NCBI RefSeq assembly: GCF_023614235.1
Contig: NZ_CP094264.1
Location: 2,728,001-2,792,000, forward strand
Source: Streptomyces sp. MRC013
GTDB lineage: Bacteria; Actinomycetota; Actinomycetes; Streptomycetales; Streptomycetaceae
Length of the DNA: 64,000 bases
Direction: 5' to 3'
The translations under genes were made by a program, and so were the position numbers. The notes below the pieces were generated by a model. It was not told where the DNA came from. It worked only from the letters and a program-made list of their open reading frames with translations, and did no database searches. Each line of letters begins with the position of its first letter. The stretch's first letter is position 1. Below are positions 24,477-32,130 of the stretch, piece after piece.

Positions 24477-25840
24477 TGACCCAGGTGCTGGAGTTCAGGT
24501 TGCCGGACCTCGGTGAGGGGCTCACCGAGGCCGAGATCGTGCGGTGGCTCGTCTCGGTCGGGGACGTCGTCGCCATCGACCAGCCGGTCGTGGAGGTCGA
24601 GACGGCCAAGGCGATGGTGGAGGTCCCCTGCCCGTACGGCGGCGTCGTCACCGCCCGCTTCGGCGAGGAGGGCGAGGAACTGCCGGTCGGCGCTCCGCTG
24701 CTGACCGTCGCCGTCGGTGCCGCGGAGGCACCGGCCGCCTCCGGGGAGCCTAGGCAGCCGGATGCGACCCCGGAGGCGGAGACCGTCGGGGGGTGCGCCG
24801 CACCCGCCGACGAGGGCTCGGGGAACGTGCTGGTCGGCTACGGCACCAGCGCGGCGTCCGCCCGCAGGCGGCGCGTCCGCCCGGCGGCGCCGATCGCCGC
24901 GTCCGCGCCCCGGGCCGCCGTTCCCGCACCGGCGCCCGCCGCGCCTGCGGAGGGACCGGTCCCGGTGGTCTCGCCGCTCGTGCGGAAGCTCGCCCGGGAG
25001 CGCGGGGTCGACCTGCGGCGGCTGCACGGTTCCGGCCCGGACGGGCTGATCCTGCGGGCCGACGTCGAACGGGCCTCGGCCGCCGCCGCGGCCCCGGCGG
25101 AGACCGCCCCGGCGCGGCCCGTGCCGACCGCCTCCGCCGCGGGGGCGGCCGTCGCCGAGCGGATTCCGCTGCGCGGGGTGCGTGGAGCCGTCGCCGACAA
25201 GCTGACCCGCAGCCGCCAGGAGATCCCCGACGCCACCTGCTGGGTCGACGCCGACGCGACGGAACTCATGGCGGCGCGAGCCGCGATGAACGCCGCCGGG
25301 GGACCGAAGATCTCCCTACTGGCGCTGATGGCCCGGATCTGCACGGCCGCACTCGCCCGCTACCCGGAGCTGAACTCCCGCGTCGACCTCGACTCCCGTG
25401 AGATCGTCCGGCTGCCCGAGGTGCACCTGGGCTTCGCGGCCCAGACCGACCGCGGCCTGGTCGTGCCCGTCGTCCGCGACGCTCACACCCGCTCCGCCGA
25501 GGACCTCACGGCGGAGTTCGCCCGCCTCACCGAGGTGGCGCGCGCGGGCACCCTGTCCCCGGCCGACCTGACGGGCGGCACGTTCACGCTGAACAACTAC
25601 GGCGTGTTCGGCGTCGACGGCTCCACGCCGATCATCAACCACCCCGAGGCGGCGATGCTCGGCGTCGGCCGGATCATTCCGAAGCCGTGGGTGCACAACG
25701 GCGGGCTGGCCGTCCGTCAGGTCGTGCAGCTGTCCCTCGCGTTCGACCACCGGGTGTGCGACGGCGGTACGGCGGGCGGCTTCCTACGGTACGTCGCCGA
25801 CTGCGTCGAGCACCCCGCGGTGCTGCTGCGCACCCTGTAG
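24476..25840 (+). CDS. bkdC: 2-oxoacid dehydrogenase E2 (dihydrolipoyl acyltransferase), set 1
   Basis: A 454-residue E2 core enzyme that transfers the acyl group to CoA. Residues ~1-80 form one lipoyl domain with the lipoyl-lysine in VEVETAKAMVEV. A Pro/Ala linker follows, then the peripheral subunit-binding domain (~165-205, SPLVRKLARERGVDL). From ~230 comes the catalytic CAT domain ending with the His-Asp motif in FDHRVCDGG. No E3 gene follows, so lipoamide dehydrogenase must be supplied from elsewhere. A 35-base hairpin downstream closes the operon. Confidence 0.93.
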   Translation: MTQVLEFRLPDLGEGLTEAEIVRWLVSVGDVVAIDQPVVEVETAKAMVEVPCPYGGVVTARFGEEGEELPVGAPLLTVAVGAAEAPAASGEPRQPDATPEAETVGGCAAPADEGSGNVLVGYGTSAASARRRRVRPAAPIAASAPRAAVPAPAPAAPAEGPVPVVSPLVRKLARERGVDLRRLHGSGPDGLILRADVERASAAAAAPAETAPARPVPTASAAGAAVAERIPLRGVRGAVADKLTRSRQEIPDATCWVDADATELMAARAAMNAAGGPKISLLALMARICTAALARYPELNSRVDLDSREIVRLPEVHLGFAAQTDRGLVVPVVRDAHTRSAEDLTAEFARLTEVARAGTLSPADLTGGTFTLNNYGVFGVDGSTPIINHPEAAMLGVGRIIPKPWVHNGGLAVRQVVQLSLAFDHRVCDGGTAGGFLRYVADCVEHPAVLLRTL

Positions 25841-25844
25841 GCCC

Positions 25845-25879
25845 GGGGCCCGGCCGTCCTCTCCCGGAGGCCGGGCCCC
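25845..25879 (+). terminator. Terminator of the first E1-E2 operon
   Basis: Arms GGGGCCCGGCC and GGCCGGGCCCC, perfect over 11 bases with a 13-base loop, 4 bases past the E2 stop. Confidence 0.8.
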
Positions 25880-25933
25880 GTCAGGACGCCGGGGCGCTGT
25901 CCGCTCCGCCACGGCGGCGACCATACTGGGCAC

Positions 25934-26776
25934 GTGACCCGATTCGACGCCGTCGTGCTGGCGGGAGGAGCCGCGAGGCGGCTCGGTGGCGCGGACAAGC
26001 CCGGCCTGAGCGTCGGTGGACGCACCCTGCTCGACCGGGTGCTGCACGCCTGCCGCGACGCCGGGCGGGCCGTGGTGGTCGGCGGCCGGCGGCCGACCGC
26101 CCGGCCCGTCGTCTGGGCCCGGGAGGAACCACCGGGGGGCGGACCCGTCGCCGCCCTGGCCGCCGGGGTGCGGCACGTCGACGCCGACGCGCTCGTCGTC
26201 CTCGGTGGCGACCTTCCGTTCCTGGACCGCGCGGCCGTACGGCACCTCGTCGGCGCTCTCGCCGCGTCGACCGCCGAGGCCGTCCTGGCCGTCGACGAGG
26301 ACGGCCGCGACCAGCCCCTCGTCGCCGCCTACCGAACCGAACCGCTGCGCCGCGAGATCGCCCTCCTCGCCACCGAGCACGGTCCCCTCTCCGGGTTGCC
26401 CCTGCGTCTGCTGACACAGGAACTGGACCTCGCCCGGGTTCCCGCCCGGCCGCTCGCCGCCTTCGACTGCGACACCTGGGAAGATCTCGCCGCGGCCCGG
26501 GCCCGCATCAGGGAGCATGGGAACGTGCTGGACGAATGGATGACCACGGTCAAGGCCGAGCTCGGCATCGAACTCGACGTCGACACCACCCTGCTGCTCG
26601 ACCTGGCCCGCGACGCCGCCCACGGCGTCGCCCGGCCCGCCGCGCCGCTCACCACCTTCCTCGTGGGGTACGCGGCGGCCAAGGCGGAGGGCGACGGACC
26701 GCAGGCCGTGGCGGAGGCGGCCCGGAAGGCGGCCGCGCTGGCGGACCGCTGGGCGAGCGAGGCCGACGCGGGATGA
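25934..26776 (+). CDS. mobA: MobA-like nucleotidyltransferase fused to a DUF6457 domain
   Basis: Residues ~1-190 are a MobA-type NTP transferase: LAGGAARRLGGADKP is the nucleotide-binding signature and VVLGGDLPFL holds the metal-binding Asp. MobA attaches GMP to molybdopterin to give the guanine dinucleotide cofactor. Residues ~200-280 (NVLDEWMTTVKAELGIEL, LDLARDAAHGVARPAAPL, FLVGYAAAKAEG) form a separate helical domain, DUF6457, found alone or fused in actinobacteria, of unknown function. GTG start. The stop overlaps moeA (ATGA), so both act in molybdenum cofactor synthesis. The fusion makes it ~80 residues longer than ordinary MobA. Confidence 0.88.
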   Translation: MTRFDAVVLAGGAARRLGGADKPGLSVGGRTLLDRVLHACRDAGRAVVVGGRRPTARPVVWAREEPPGGGPVAALAAGVRHVDADALVVLGGDLPFLDRAAVRHLVGALAASTAEAVLAVDEDGRDQPLVAAYRTEPLRREIALLATEHGPLSGLPLRLLTQELDLARVPARPLAAFDCDTWEDLAAARARIREHGNVLDEWMTTVKAELGIELDVDTTLLLDLARDAAHGVARPAAPLTTFLVGYAAAKAEGDGPQAVAEAARKAAALADRWASEADAG

Positions 26777-28107
26777 CCGAGCCGGACGTCGACGGCGTCG
26801 ACGAAGCCCTCGCCCTGGTCGGCAGAGCGCAGACCCGCCCCGCCGGGCCCCCTCCGCCCGGGCCCCGCGACACGCCGTGGAACCAGGCCCGCGCCGTCGC
26901 CGCCCGGGCCGGCCGCCACACGGCCCTCCGCACCCGCCGCGTCCCCCTCCACGAGGCGCTCGGACGGGTCCTCGCCGCGCCGCTGACCGCCCTCACCGAC
27001 CTGCCGCCGTTCGACACCTCCGCCATGGACGGCTGGGCGGTCGCCGGTCCCGGGCCGTGGGAGGTCCGCACGGACGACTCGGTCCTCGCCGGCCGCGGCG
27101 GGATCCCCGTGCTGCCCGACGGCGTCGCGGTGCGCATCGCGACGGGCGCCCGCGTCCCCGCCGACACCACCGCCGTCATCCGCTCCGAACACGCCCGCGC
27201 CGAAGCGGCGCGCGGCGACCGCTCCGGCACCGGGCCGGGCGGCCACCTGCACGCGCGGTACGAGGTGGTGCCCGGCCAGGACATCCGCCCGCGCGGCCAG
27301 GAGTGCCGCAGGGGCGACGAACTGCTTCCCGCCGCCACGGTCGTCACCCCGGCCGCGCTCGGCCTGGCGGCCGCCGCCGGGTACGACGAGCTGGCCACCG
27401 TCGAACCACCCCGCACCGAAGTCCTCGTCCTCGGCGACGAGTTGCTCGCCTCGGGCATCCCGCGCGACGGGCTCATCCGGGACGTGCTCGGGCCCATGCT
27501 CGGCCCCTGGCTGCGCTCCCTGGGCGCCGAGATCGTCGCCGTGCGGCGCGTCGGTGACGACGAGGAGGCGCTGCACGAGGCCGTCGCCGGAACGAGCGCC
27601 GACCTCGTCGTCACCACCGGGGGCACCGCCGCCGGGCCGGTCGACCACGTCCGCCCCGTCCTGCTCAAGACGGGTGCCGAGCTCCTCGTCGACGGCGTAC
27701 GGGTGCGGCCGGGGCACCCCATGCTGCTGGCCCGCCTCGCCGCCTCCCGGTACCTCGTCGGCCTGCCCGGCAATCCGCTGGCGGCCGTCTCCGCGCTGCT
27801 CACCCTCGCCGAGCCGCTGCTGTGCGGCCTCTCAGGGAGGGTCGCCCTGGAGCCACTCTGGGCACCCGTGCGCGACGAGGCGCGCGGCCACCCCCGCGAC
27901 ACCCGCCTGGTGCCCGTCGCCTTCCGCGCCGGGGAGGCCGTACCCCTCCGCTACACCGGTCCCGCCATGCTGCGCGGGCTCGCCGCCGCCGACGGGCTCG
28001 CCGTCGTACCGCCGGGCGGCGCCCGGCCCGGCGACGAACTGGAAGTCCTCGACCTCCCGTGGACGGCGTCCACCCCGACCCCGGCCCAAGGGGGGCGTTT
28101 CACGTGA
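26773..28107 (+). CDS. moeA: Molybdopterin molybdotransferase MoeA
   Basis: MoeA (444 aa) inserts molybdate into adenylylated molybdopterin. Features: FDTSAMDGWAV (domain I), RIATGARVPADTTAVI, GQDIRPRGQECRRGD, the MPT-binding TTGGTAAGPVDHV, and GLPGNPLAAVSALL. The N-terminal ~35 residues are an extra Pro-rich extension. It overlaps mobA by 4 bases and the channel gene by 4 bases. Its last codons (CGT TTC ACG TGA) lie inside a perfect parS-like palindrome, so the end of the protein is set by a DNA site as well as by the gene. Confidence 0.93.
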   Translation: MTEPDVDGVDEALALVGRAQTRPAGPPPPGPRDTPWNQARAVAARAGRHTALRTRRVPLHEALGRVLAAPLTALTDLPPFDTSAMDGWAVAGPGPWEVRTDDSVLAGRGGIPVLPDGVAVRIATGARVPADTTAVIRSEHARAEAARGDRSGTGPGGHLHARYEVVPGQDIRPRGQECRRGDELLPAATVVTPAALGLAAAAGYDELATVEPPRTEVLVLGDELLASGIPRDGLIRDVLGPMLGPWLRSLGAEIVAVRRVGDDEEALHEAVAGTSADLVVTTGGTAAGPVDHVRPVLLKTGAELLVDGVRVRPGHPMLLARLAASRYLVGLPGNPLAAVSALLTLAEPLLCGLSGRVALEPLWAPVRDEARGHPRDTRLVPVAFRAGEAVPLRYTGPAMLRGLAAADGLAVVPPGGARPGDELEVLDLPWTASTPTPAQGGRFT

Positions 28108-28110
28108 AAC
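28097..28110. promoter_or_regulatory. parS-like ParB-binding site
   Basis: GTTTCACGTGAAAC, a perfect 14-base palindrome equal to the core of the Streptomyces parS consensus. It spans the moeA stop and the channel-gene start. parS sites cluster around oriC, matching the rest of the window. Confidence 0.85.
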
Positions 28111-29228
28111 ATCCCAGCAGGGAAGCCCGCGCTAGCCAGGAGGAGGACCAGCTGGCCACCGGCCGGATCAGTCTGCCGAGGAGGATCGTCGAGCATCCGC
28201 TGAGGCAGGTGGGCCAGCGGCTGGCCCTCGCCCTGCTCGTCCTGCTCGTGACGGTCCTGATCGTCGTGGCCGACCGCAGCGGGTACAAGGACAACGTCGA
28301 CGGGCAGGTCGGTCTGCTCGACGCCGTCTACTACGCCACGGTGACGCTCTCGACGACCGGGTACGGCGACATCGTGCCGGCGAGCGACGCCGCCCGGCTG
28401 GTCAACGTGCTGGTCGTGACCCCGCTGCGCGTGCTCTTCCTGATCATCCTGGTCGGCACCACCCTGGAGGTACTGGCCGAGCGCACCCGTGAGGAGTGGC
28501 GCCAGAAGCGTTGGAGGTTGGCCTTGCGAGACCACACGGTCGTCGTCGGATTCGGTACGAAGGGGCGCTCCGCGCTGGAGACCCTGATGGCCACGGGGCT
28601 GAAGAAGCAGCAGGTCGTGGTGGTCGACCCGAGCAGCAAAGTGATCGAAATGGTCAACGCGGAGGGGTTGACCGGCGTCGTCGGCGACGGCACCCGCAGC
28701 GATGTGCTCCTCCGTGCCGAGGCCCAGAGGGCCCGCCAGATCATCGTCGCCACCCAGCGGGACGACACCGCCGTCCTCGTCACCCTCACGGCACGTCAGC
28801 TCAACAGGGGCGTCAAGATCATCGCCGCGGTGCGTGAGGAGGAGAACGCCCCGCTGCTGCGCCAGTCCGGGGCGGACGCCGTCATCACCAGCGCCAGCGC
28901 CGCGGGACGGCTGCTCGGTCTGTCCGTGCTGAGTCCCAGCGCGGGAACGGTGCTGGAGGACCTGATCCACCAGGGCACCGGCCTCGACATCGTCGAGCGG
29001 CCGGTGACCAGGGCGGAGGCCGGCCGGAGCGTCCGGGACACCGAGGACCTGGTGGTGAGCGTACTGCGCGGCCACCGTCTGATCGGCTATGACGATCCGG
29101 AGGCCAGTCCGCTCCAGCTGACCGACCGGGTCATCGCGATCAAACGGTCGAAGGGGGCCAACGGCGTGGCGGCCCCGCTGAAGGGCGCGGCGTGGAACGG
29201 CTCCTCGACGGCCACACCGGCGGAGTAG
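28104..29228 (+). CDS. Ion channel with RCK/TrkA-N domain (potassium channel)
   Basis: A 374-residue two-helix potassium channel. Residues ~40-60 are the first membrane helix (LALALLVLLVTVLIVVAD). The pore loop follows with the selectivity filter in TLSTTGYGDIVP, then the second helix (~95-120, VTPLRVLFLIILVG). From ~140 a TrkA-N domain starts with HTVVVGFGTKGRSALETL, which would bind NAD or another nucleotide, and a TrkA-C-like part lies near the end (SVLRGHRLIGYDDPEASPL). GTG start overlapping moeA. Gating by a cytoplasmic ligand is likely; ion selectivity for K+ rests on the TGYGD motif. Confidence 0.92.
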   Translation: MKHPSREARASQEEDQLATGRISLPRRIVEHPLRQVGQRLALALLVLLVTVLIVVADRSGYKDNVDGQVGLLDAVYYATVTLSTTGYGDIVPASDAARLVNVLVVTPLRVLFLIILVGTTLEVLAERTREEWRQKRWRLALRDHTVVVGFGTKGRSALETLMATGLKKQQVVVVDPSSKVIEMVNAEGLTGVVGDGTRSDVLLRAEAQRARQIIVATQRDDTAVLVTLTARQLNRGVKIIAAVREEENAPLLRQSGADAVITSASAAGRLLGLSVLSPSAGTVLEDLIHQGTGLDIVERPVTRAEAGRSVRDTEDLVVSVLRGHRLIGYDDPEASPLQLTDRVIAIKRSKGANGVAAPLKGAAWNGSSTATPAE

Positions 29229-29238
29229 CCTCGCGGCC

Positions 29239-30228
29239 ATGCGTGCGATCACGATTCCCGAACCCGGCGGCCCCGAGGTGCTCGTCTGGACCGAGGTGCC
29301 CGACCCCGTCCCCGGAGAGGGCGAGGTCCTCGTCGACGTGGTGGCCGGAGCCGTCAACCGCGCCGACCTGCTCCAGCGGCGGGGCTTCTACGACCCTCCG
29401 CCGGGCGCGTCCCCGTACCCCGGCCTCGAGTGCTCGGGGCGGATCGCCGCGCTGGGGCCCGGCGTCTCCGGCTGGACCGTCGGCGACGAGGTGTGCGCGC
29501 TGCTCGCGGGCGGCGGGTACGCCGAGAGGGTGGCCGTCCCGGTCGGCCAGCTGCTTCCGGTGCCGAAGGGCCTCGACCCGGTGACGGCGGCGGCGCTGCC
29601 GGAGGTCACCGCGACCGTCTGGTCGAACGTCTTCATGGCGGCCCGCCTGCGGCCCGGCGAGACCCTGCTGGTGCATGGCGGTGCCAGCGGCATCGGGACG
29701 ATGGCGATCCAGCTCGGCAAGGCGGTCGGCGCCCGGGTCGCGGTGACCGCCGGCGGTCCGGAGAAGCTGGCCCGCTGCGCCGAGCTGGGCGCGGACATCC
29801 TGATCGACTACCGTACCCAGGACTTCGTCGACGAACTGCGCCGGGCCACGGACGGAGCGGGTGCGGACGTCATCCTCGACATCATGGGCGCCAAGTATCT
29901 GGAGCCGAACGTCAGGGCGCTCGCGGTGAACGGCCGACTCGCCGTCATCGGCCTCCAGGGCGGCGTCAAGGGCGAGTTGAACCTCGGGGCGCTGCTCGCC
30001 AAGCGGGCCGCCGTGACGGCGACCTCGCTGCGCCAGCGGCCGCCGGAGGAGAAGGCGGCCATCGTCGCCGCCGTACGGGAGCACGTCTGGCCGCTCGTCG
30101 AGGCGGGCACGGTCCGCCCCGTCGTGCACCGCACGCTTCCGCTGGCGAAGGCGGCGGAGGCCCACCGGGTGCTGGAGGACGGCGCCCACGTCGGCAAGGT
30201 GCTGCTGATCAGGGACGCGGACGCCTGA
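29239..30228 (+). CDS. NAD(P)H-quinone oxidoreductase (zinc-independent MDR, PIG3-like)
   Basis: A 329-residue medium-chain dehydrogenase/reductase of the quinone oxidoreductase type. The N-terminal GroES-like domain (AGAVNRADLLQRRGFYDPP) lacks the zinc-binding Cys/His set. The Rossmann part has LLVHGGASGIGTMAIQLGK and VILDIMGAKYLEPN. It would reduce quinones or other electrophiles with NADPH. Ten bases separate it from the channel gene. A perfect hairpin follows. Confidence 0.92.
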   Translation: MRAITIPEPGGPEVLVWTEVPDPVPGEGEVLVDVVAGAVNRADLLQRRGFYDPPPGASPYPGLECSGRIAALGPGVSGWTVGDEVCALLAGGGYAERVAVPVGQLLPVPKGLDPVTAAALPEVTATVWSNVFMAARLRPGETLLVHGGASGIGTMAIQLGKAVGARVAVTAGGPEKLARCAELGADILIDYRTQDFVDELRRATDGAGADVILDIMGAKYLEPNVRALAVNGRLAVIGLQGGVKGELNLGALLAKRAAVTATSLRQRPPEEKAAIVAAVREHVWPLVEAGTVRPVVHRTLPLAKAAEAHRVLEDGAHVGKVLLIRDADA

Positions 30229-30240
30229 CGGCCGTTCGGC

Positions 30241-30277
30241 GGGCGGCCCGGCACACATGCCGTGTGCCGGGCCGCCC
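30241..30277. terminator. Perfect hairpin between convergent quinone reductase and bpa genes
   Basis: Sixteen-base arms (GGGCGGCCCGGCACAC and complement) with a 5-base loop, 12 bases past the reductase stop and 14 bases before the bpa stop; serves both genes. Confidence 0.88.
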
Positions 30278-30291
30278 GTGATGCCGTGGGC

Positions 30292-30837
30292 TCACAGGTA
30301 GGGGCCGCCCGACCGGGCGCGGCCGTGCCCCTCGTCGTCCTGCGACACGGCCATGCCCGGGGGAAGGGCCCGACGCATCTGCTCCAACTGGGCGCGGGCC
30401 GCCATCTGCTGGGCGAACAGCGCCGTCTGGATGCCGTGGAAGAGGCCCTCCAGCCAGCCGACCAACTGGGCCTGGGCGATCCGCAGTTCCGCCTCGGACG
30501 GGATCGCCTCGTCGGTGAACGGGAGGGACAGCCGCTCCAGTTCCGCGACGAGCTCCGGAGCCAGCCCCTCCTCCAGCTCCTTCACCGAACTGTGGTGGAT
30601 CTCCTTCAACCGGACACGGCTGGCCTCGTCGAGGGGGGCCGCCCGCACCTCCTCCAGCAGCTGCTTGATCATGCTGCCGATCCGCATGACCTTGGCCGGC
30701 TGCTCGACCATCTCCGTCACCGGGGTCTCGCGCGCCTCGTCGTCACCCTCGCCGCCCCCGCCGAGCGCCATACCGTCCTGCCCGACGATGAGGACCTGCG
30801 GAGTCTCCTGCGACCGTTCATTCCTCGGCATCTCCAT
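30292..30837 (-). CDS. bpa: Bacterial proteasome activator Bpa
   Basis: A 181-residue member of the Bpa/DUF2587 family, an ATP-independent ring that opens the 20S proteasome of actinobacteria and feeds it unfolded proteins. The helical core is clear (VTEMVEQPAKVMRIGSMIKQ, EIHHSSVKELEEGLAPELV, AQLVGWLEGLFHGIQTALFA). The protein ends in GGPYL, close to the HbYX-type tail that docks into the proteasome alpha ring. Start is ATG 30837, with a second ATG two codons in. Proteasome genes themselves are not in this window. Confidence 0.93.
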   Translation of the reverse strand: MEMPRNERSQETPQVLIVGQDGMALGGGGEGDDEARETPVTEMVEQPAKVMRIGSMIKQLLEEVRAAPLDEASRVRLKEIHHSSVKELEEGLAPELVAELERLSLPFTDEAIPSEAELRIAQAQLVGWLEGLFHGIQTALFAQQMAARAQLEQMRRALPPGMAVSQDDEGHGRARSGGPYL

Positions 30838-31135
30838 GCCGCCATTCTCTCGTACGGACACGCCACCACACGGTGTGCCCCCGGGCGCGGACGATCCACC
30901 CCGCACAGGGGGCGCGAACCGGCGCGATCCGCACCGCACGGCCGCGCATCGGCCCGGGACGGCCGCGTACGGGGCCGAGGCGGTCGTACACCGGCCCGGG
31001 GTGGCCGCGATCCGGGCTGAGGCGGCCGCGATCCGGGCCGGAGCGGCGCCGCGCCCCCCCGCCGCCGGGAGGCCCGGCGCGGCGGGACGAACCCGCCACC
31101 GCGCCCCGGGGGCCGGCCCGGCGCTGGCCGGGACG
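30838..31135. other. GC-rich intergenic stretch with short direct repeats
   Basis: About 300 bases without a credible gene. It holds two near copies of GGCCGCGATCCGGGCTGAGG (around 30998-31040) and other GGCCGC-rich units. It separates bpa from the surface-protein gene; both are on the minus strand. Confidence 0.4.
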
Positions 31136-31853
31136 TCAGACGTGGCGGACGCGGAGGCCGATGAAGCCCAGGCCGATGCCCATCAGGGTGAGTCCCGCTC
31201 CGAGCGTCAGGACGGGGACGCGCCGGTCGACACCGGTCTCGGCGGCCCGGCCGTGCGGCTCCCAGGCAGCCGTGGAGGGGCTGTCGTACGGCGGCACGGC
31301 GGCGGGGGAGCCGCCGTCCGATACGCCTTCCGGCCCCGGGTCCCAGCCGTCGTGGTGGCCGTGGTCCGTCGCCGTCCCGTCGCGCGTGCGGTCGGCGGCC
31401 GGGGAGGCGGACGGGGCGGAGGTGGGATCCGGCGACGGGGACTCGGGCCGACCGGGCCGCTCCCGTCCGGCTGCGGCGGGCCGTCCCGCGAGCGAGGGCC
31501 GCGGGCTGCCGGTGCCCGGCCGGGACGGGGACCCGGCTTCGGGGCCGCCGGGGCCGGGGGGAGGAGGGACCGGCCGGGGGGCTCGACGGGGAACCGGTCG
31601 GGGAGCCGGTGGGAGGACCCGGCGGGGTGGAGGCCCCCGGACCGGGCCGGCCCTGCGGACCGGACGCGGTGGGTGTCGGAGCCGTCCCCGTCCCCGGCGT
31701 GGGGACGGTCATCGCGGTGGGCCCGCCCGCCGTGCTCGACCGCGACGGGGACGCGCCGCCGTCCGCGTGTGCGGCGGGGACCAGGCAGCCCGCCGCGCAC
31801 AGGAGGAGGGAGACCAGTGCGAGCGCCCGTCCGGCATGGACCCGTGGAGCCAT
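31136..31853 (-). CDS. Secreted/membrane-anchored Pro/Ser-rich surface protein (apparent 1-base frameshift)
   Basis: Not a recognised family. The ATG at 31853, with GGGAGTC before it, starts a signal peptide (MAPRVHAGRALALVSLLLCA then AGCLVPAAHADGG). A long Pro/Ser/Thr/Gly-rich low-complexity region follows. The C-terminus in another frame holds ADRTRDGTATDHGHHDGWD and a membrane helix close to the end (VLTLGAGLTLMGIGLGFIGL) with RVRHV after it. Removing one base from the G6 run at 31556-31561 joins both parts into 238 codons. The layout (signal peptide, stalk, C-terminal helix, basic tail) is that of a wall-spanning surface protein; no LPXTG motif is seen. It lies downstream of the PASTA kinase gene on the same strand. 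Confidence 0.6.
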
Positions 31854-31989
31854 CGGACGACTCCCTTCGCGCGGCGTTTCCCGTTCCCGCCCACGATCAC
31901 ACACGGCACCGCACCGGGGCCTCCCGAAACGGCCGAATGGACCAGTGCGCGCGGACGAACGCGGAACGAACGGCGGGGAAACCCCGCAG

Positions 31990-32130
31990 CGGCCCCGTCC
32001 GCCGGCCGCGGTCCCGCCCCCGCGGCTCCGCTACCGCCGGCCGCGGTCCCGTCGCGGTCGGCCGTGGCCCGTCCGCCGGCCGCGGTCCCGTCCCCGTGGG
32101 CCGCGGCTCCGCTACCGCTGGCCGCGGCCC
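31990..32130. repeat. Duplicated 3' end of the kinase gene (~75-81 bp repeats)
   Basis: GTCCGCCGGCCGCGGTCCCG occurs at 31997-32016 and 32071-32090, and CGCGGCTCCGCTACCGC at 32021 and 32102. The second copy contains the stop codon and last codons of the kinase at 32112; the first copy lies downstream of it as non-coding sequence. A tandem duplication of the gene end. Confidence 0.75.
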
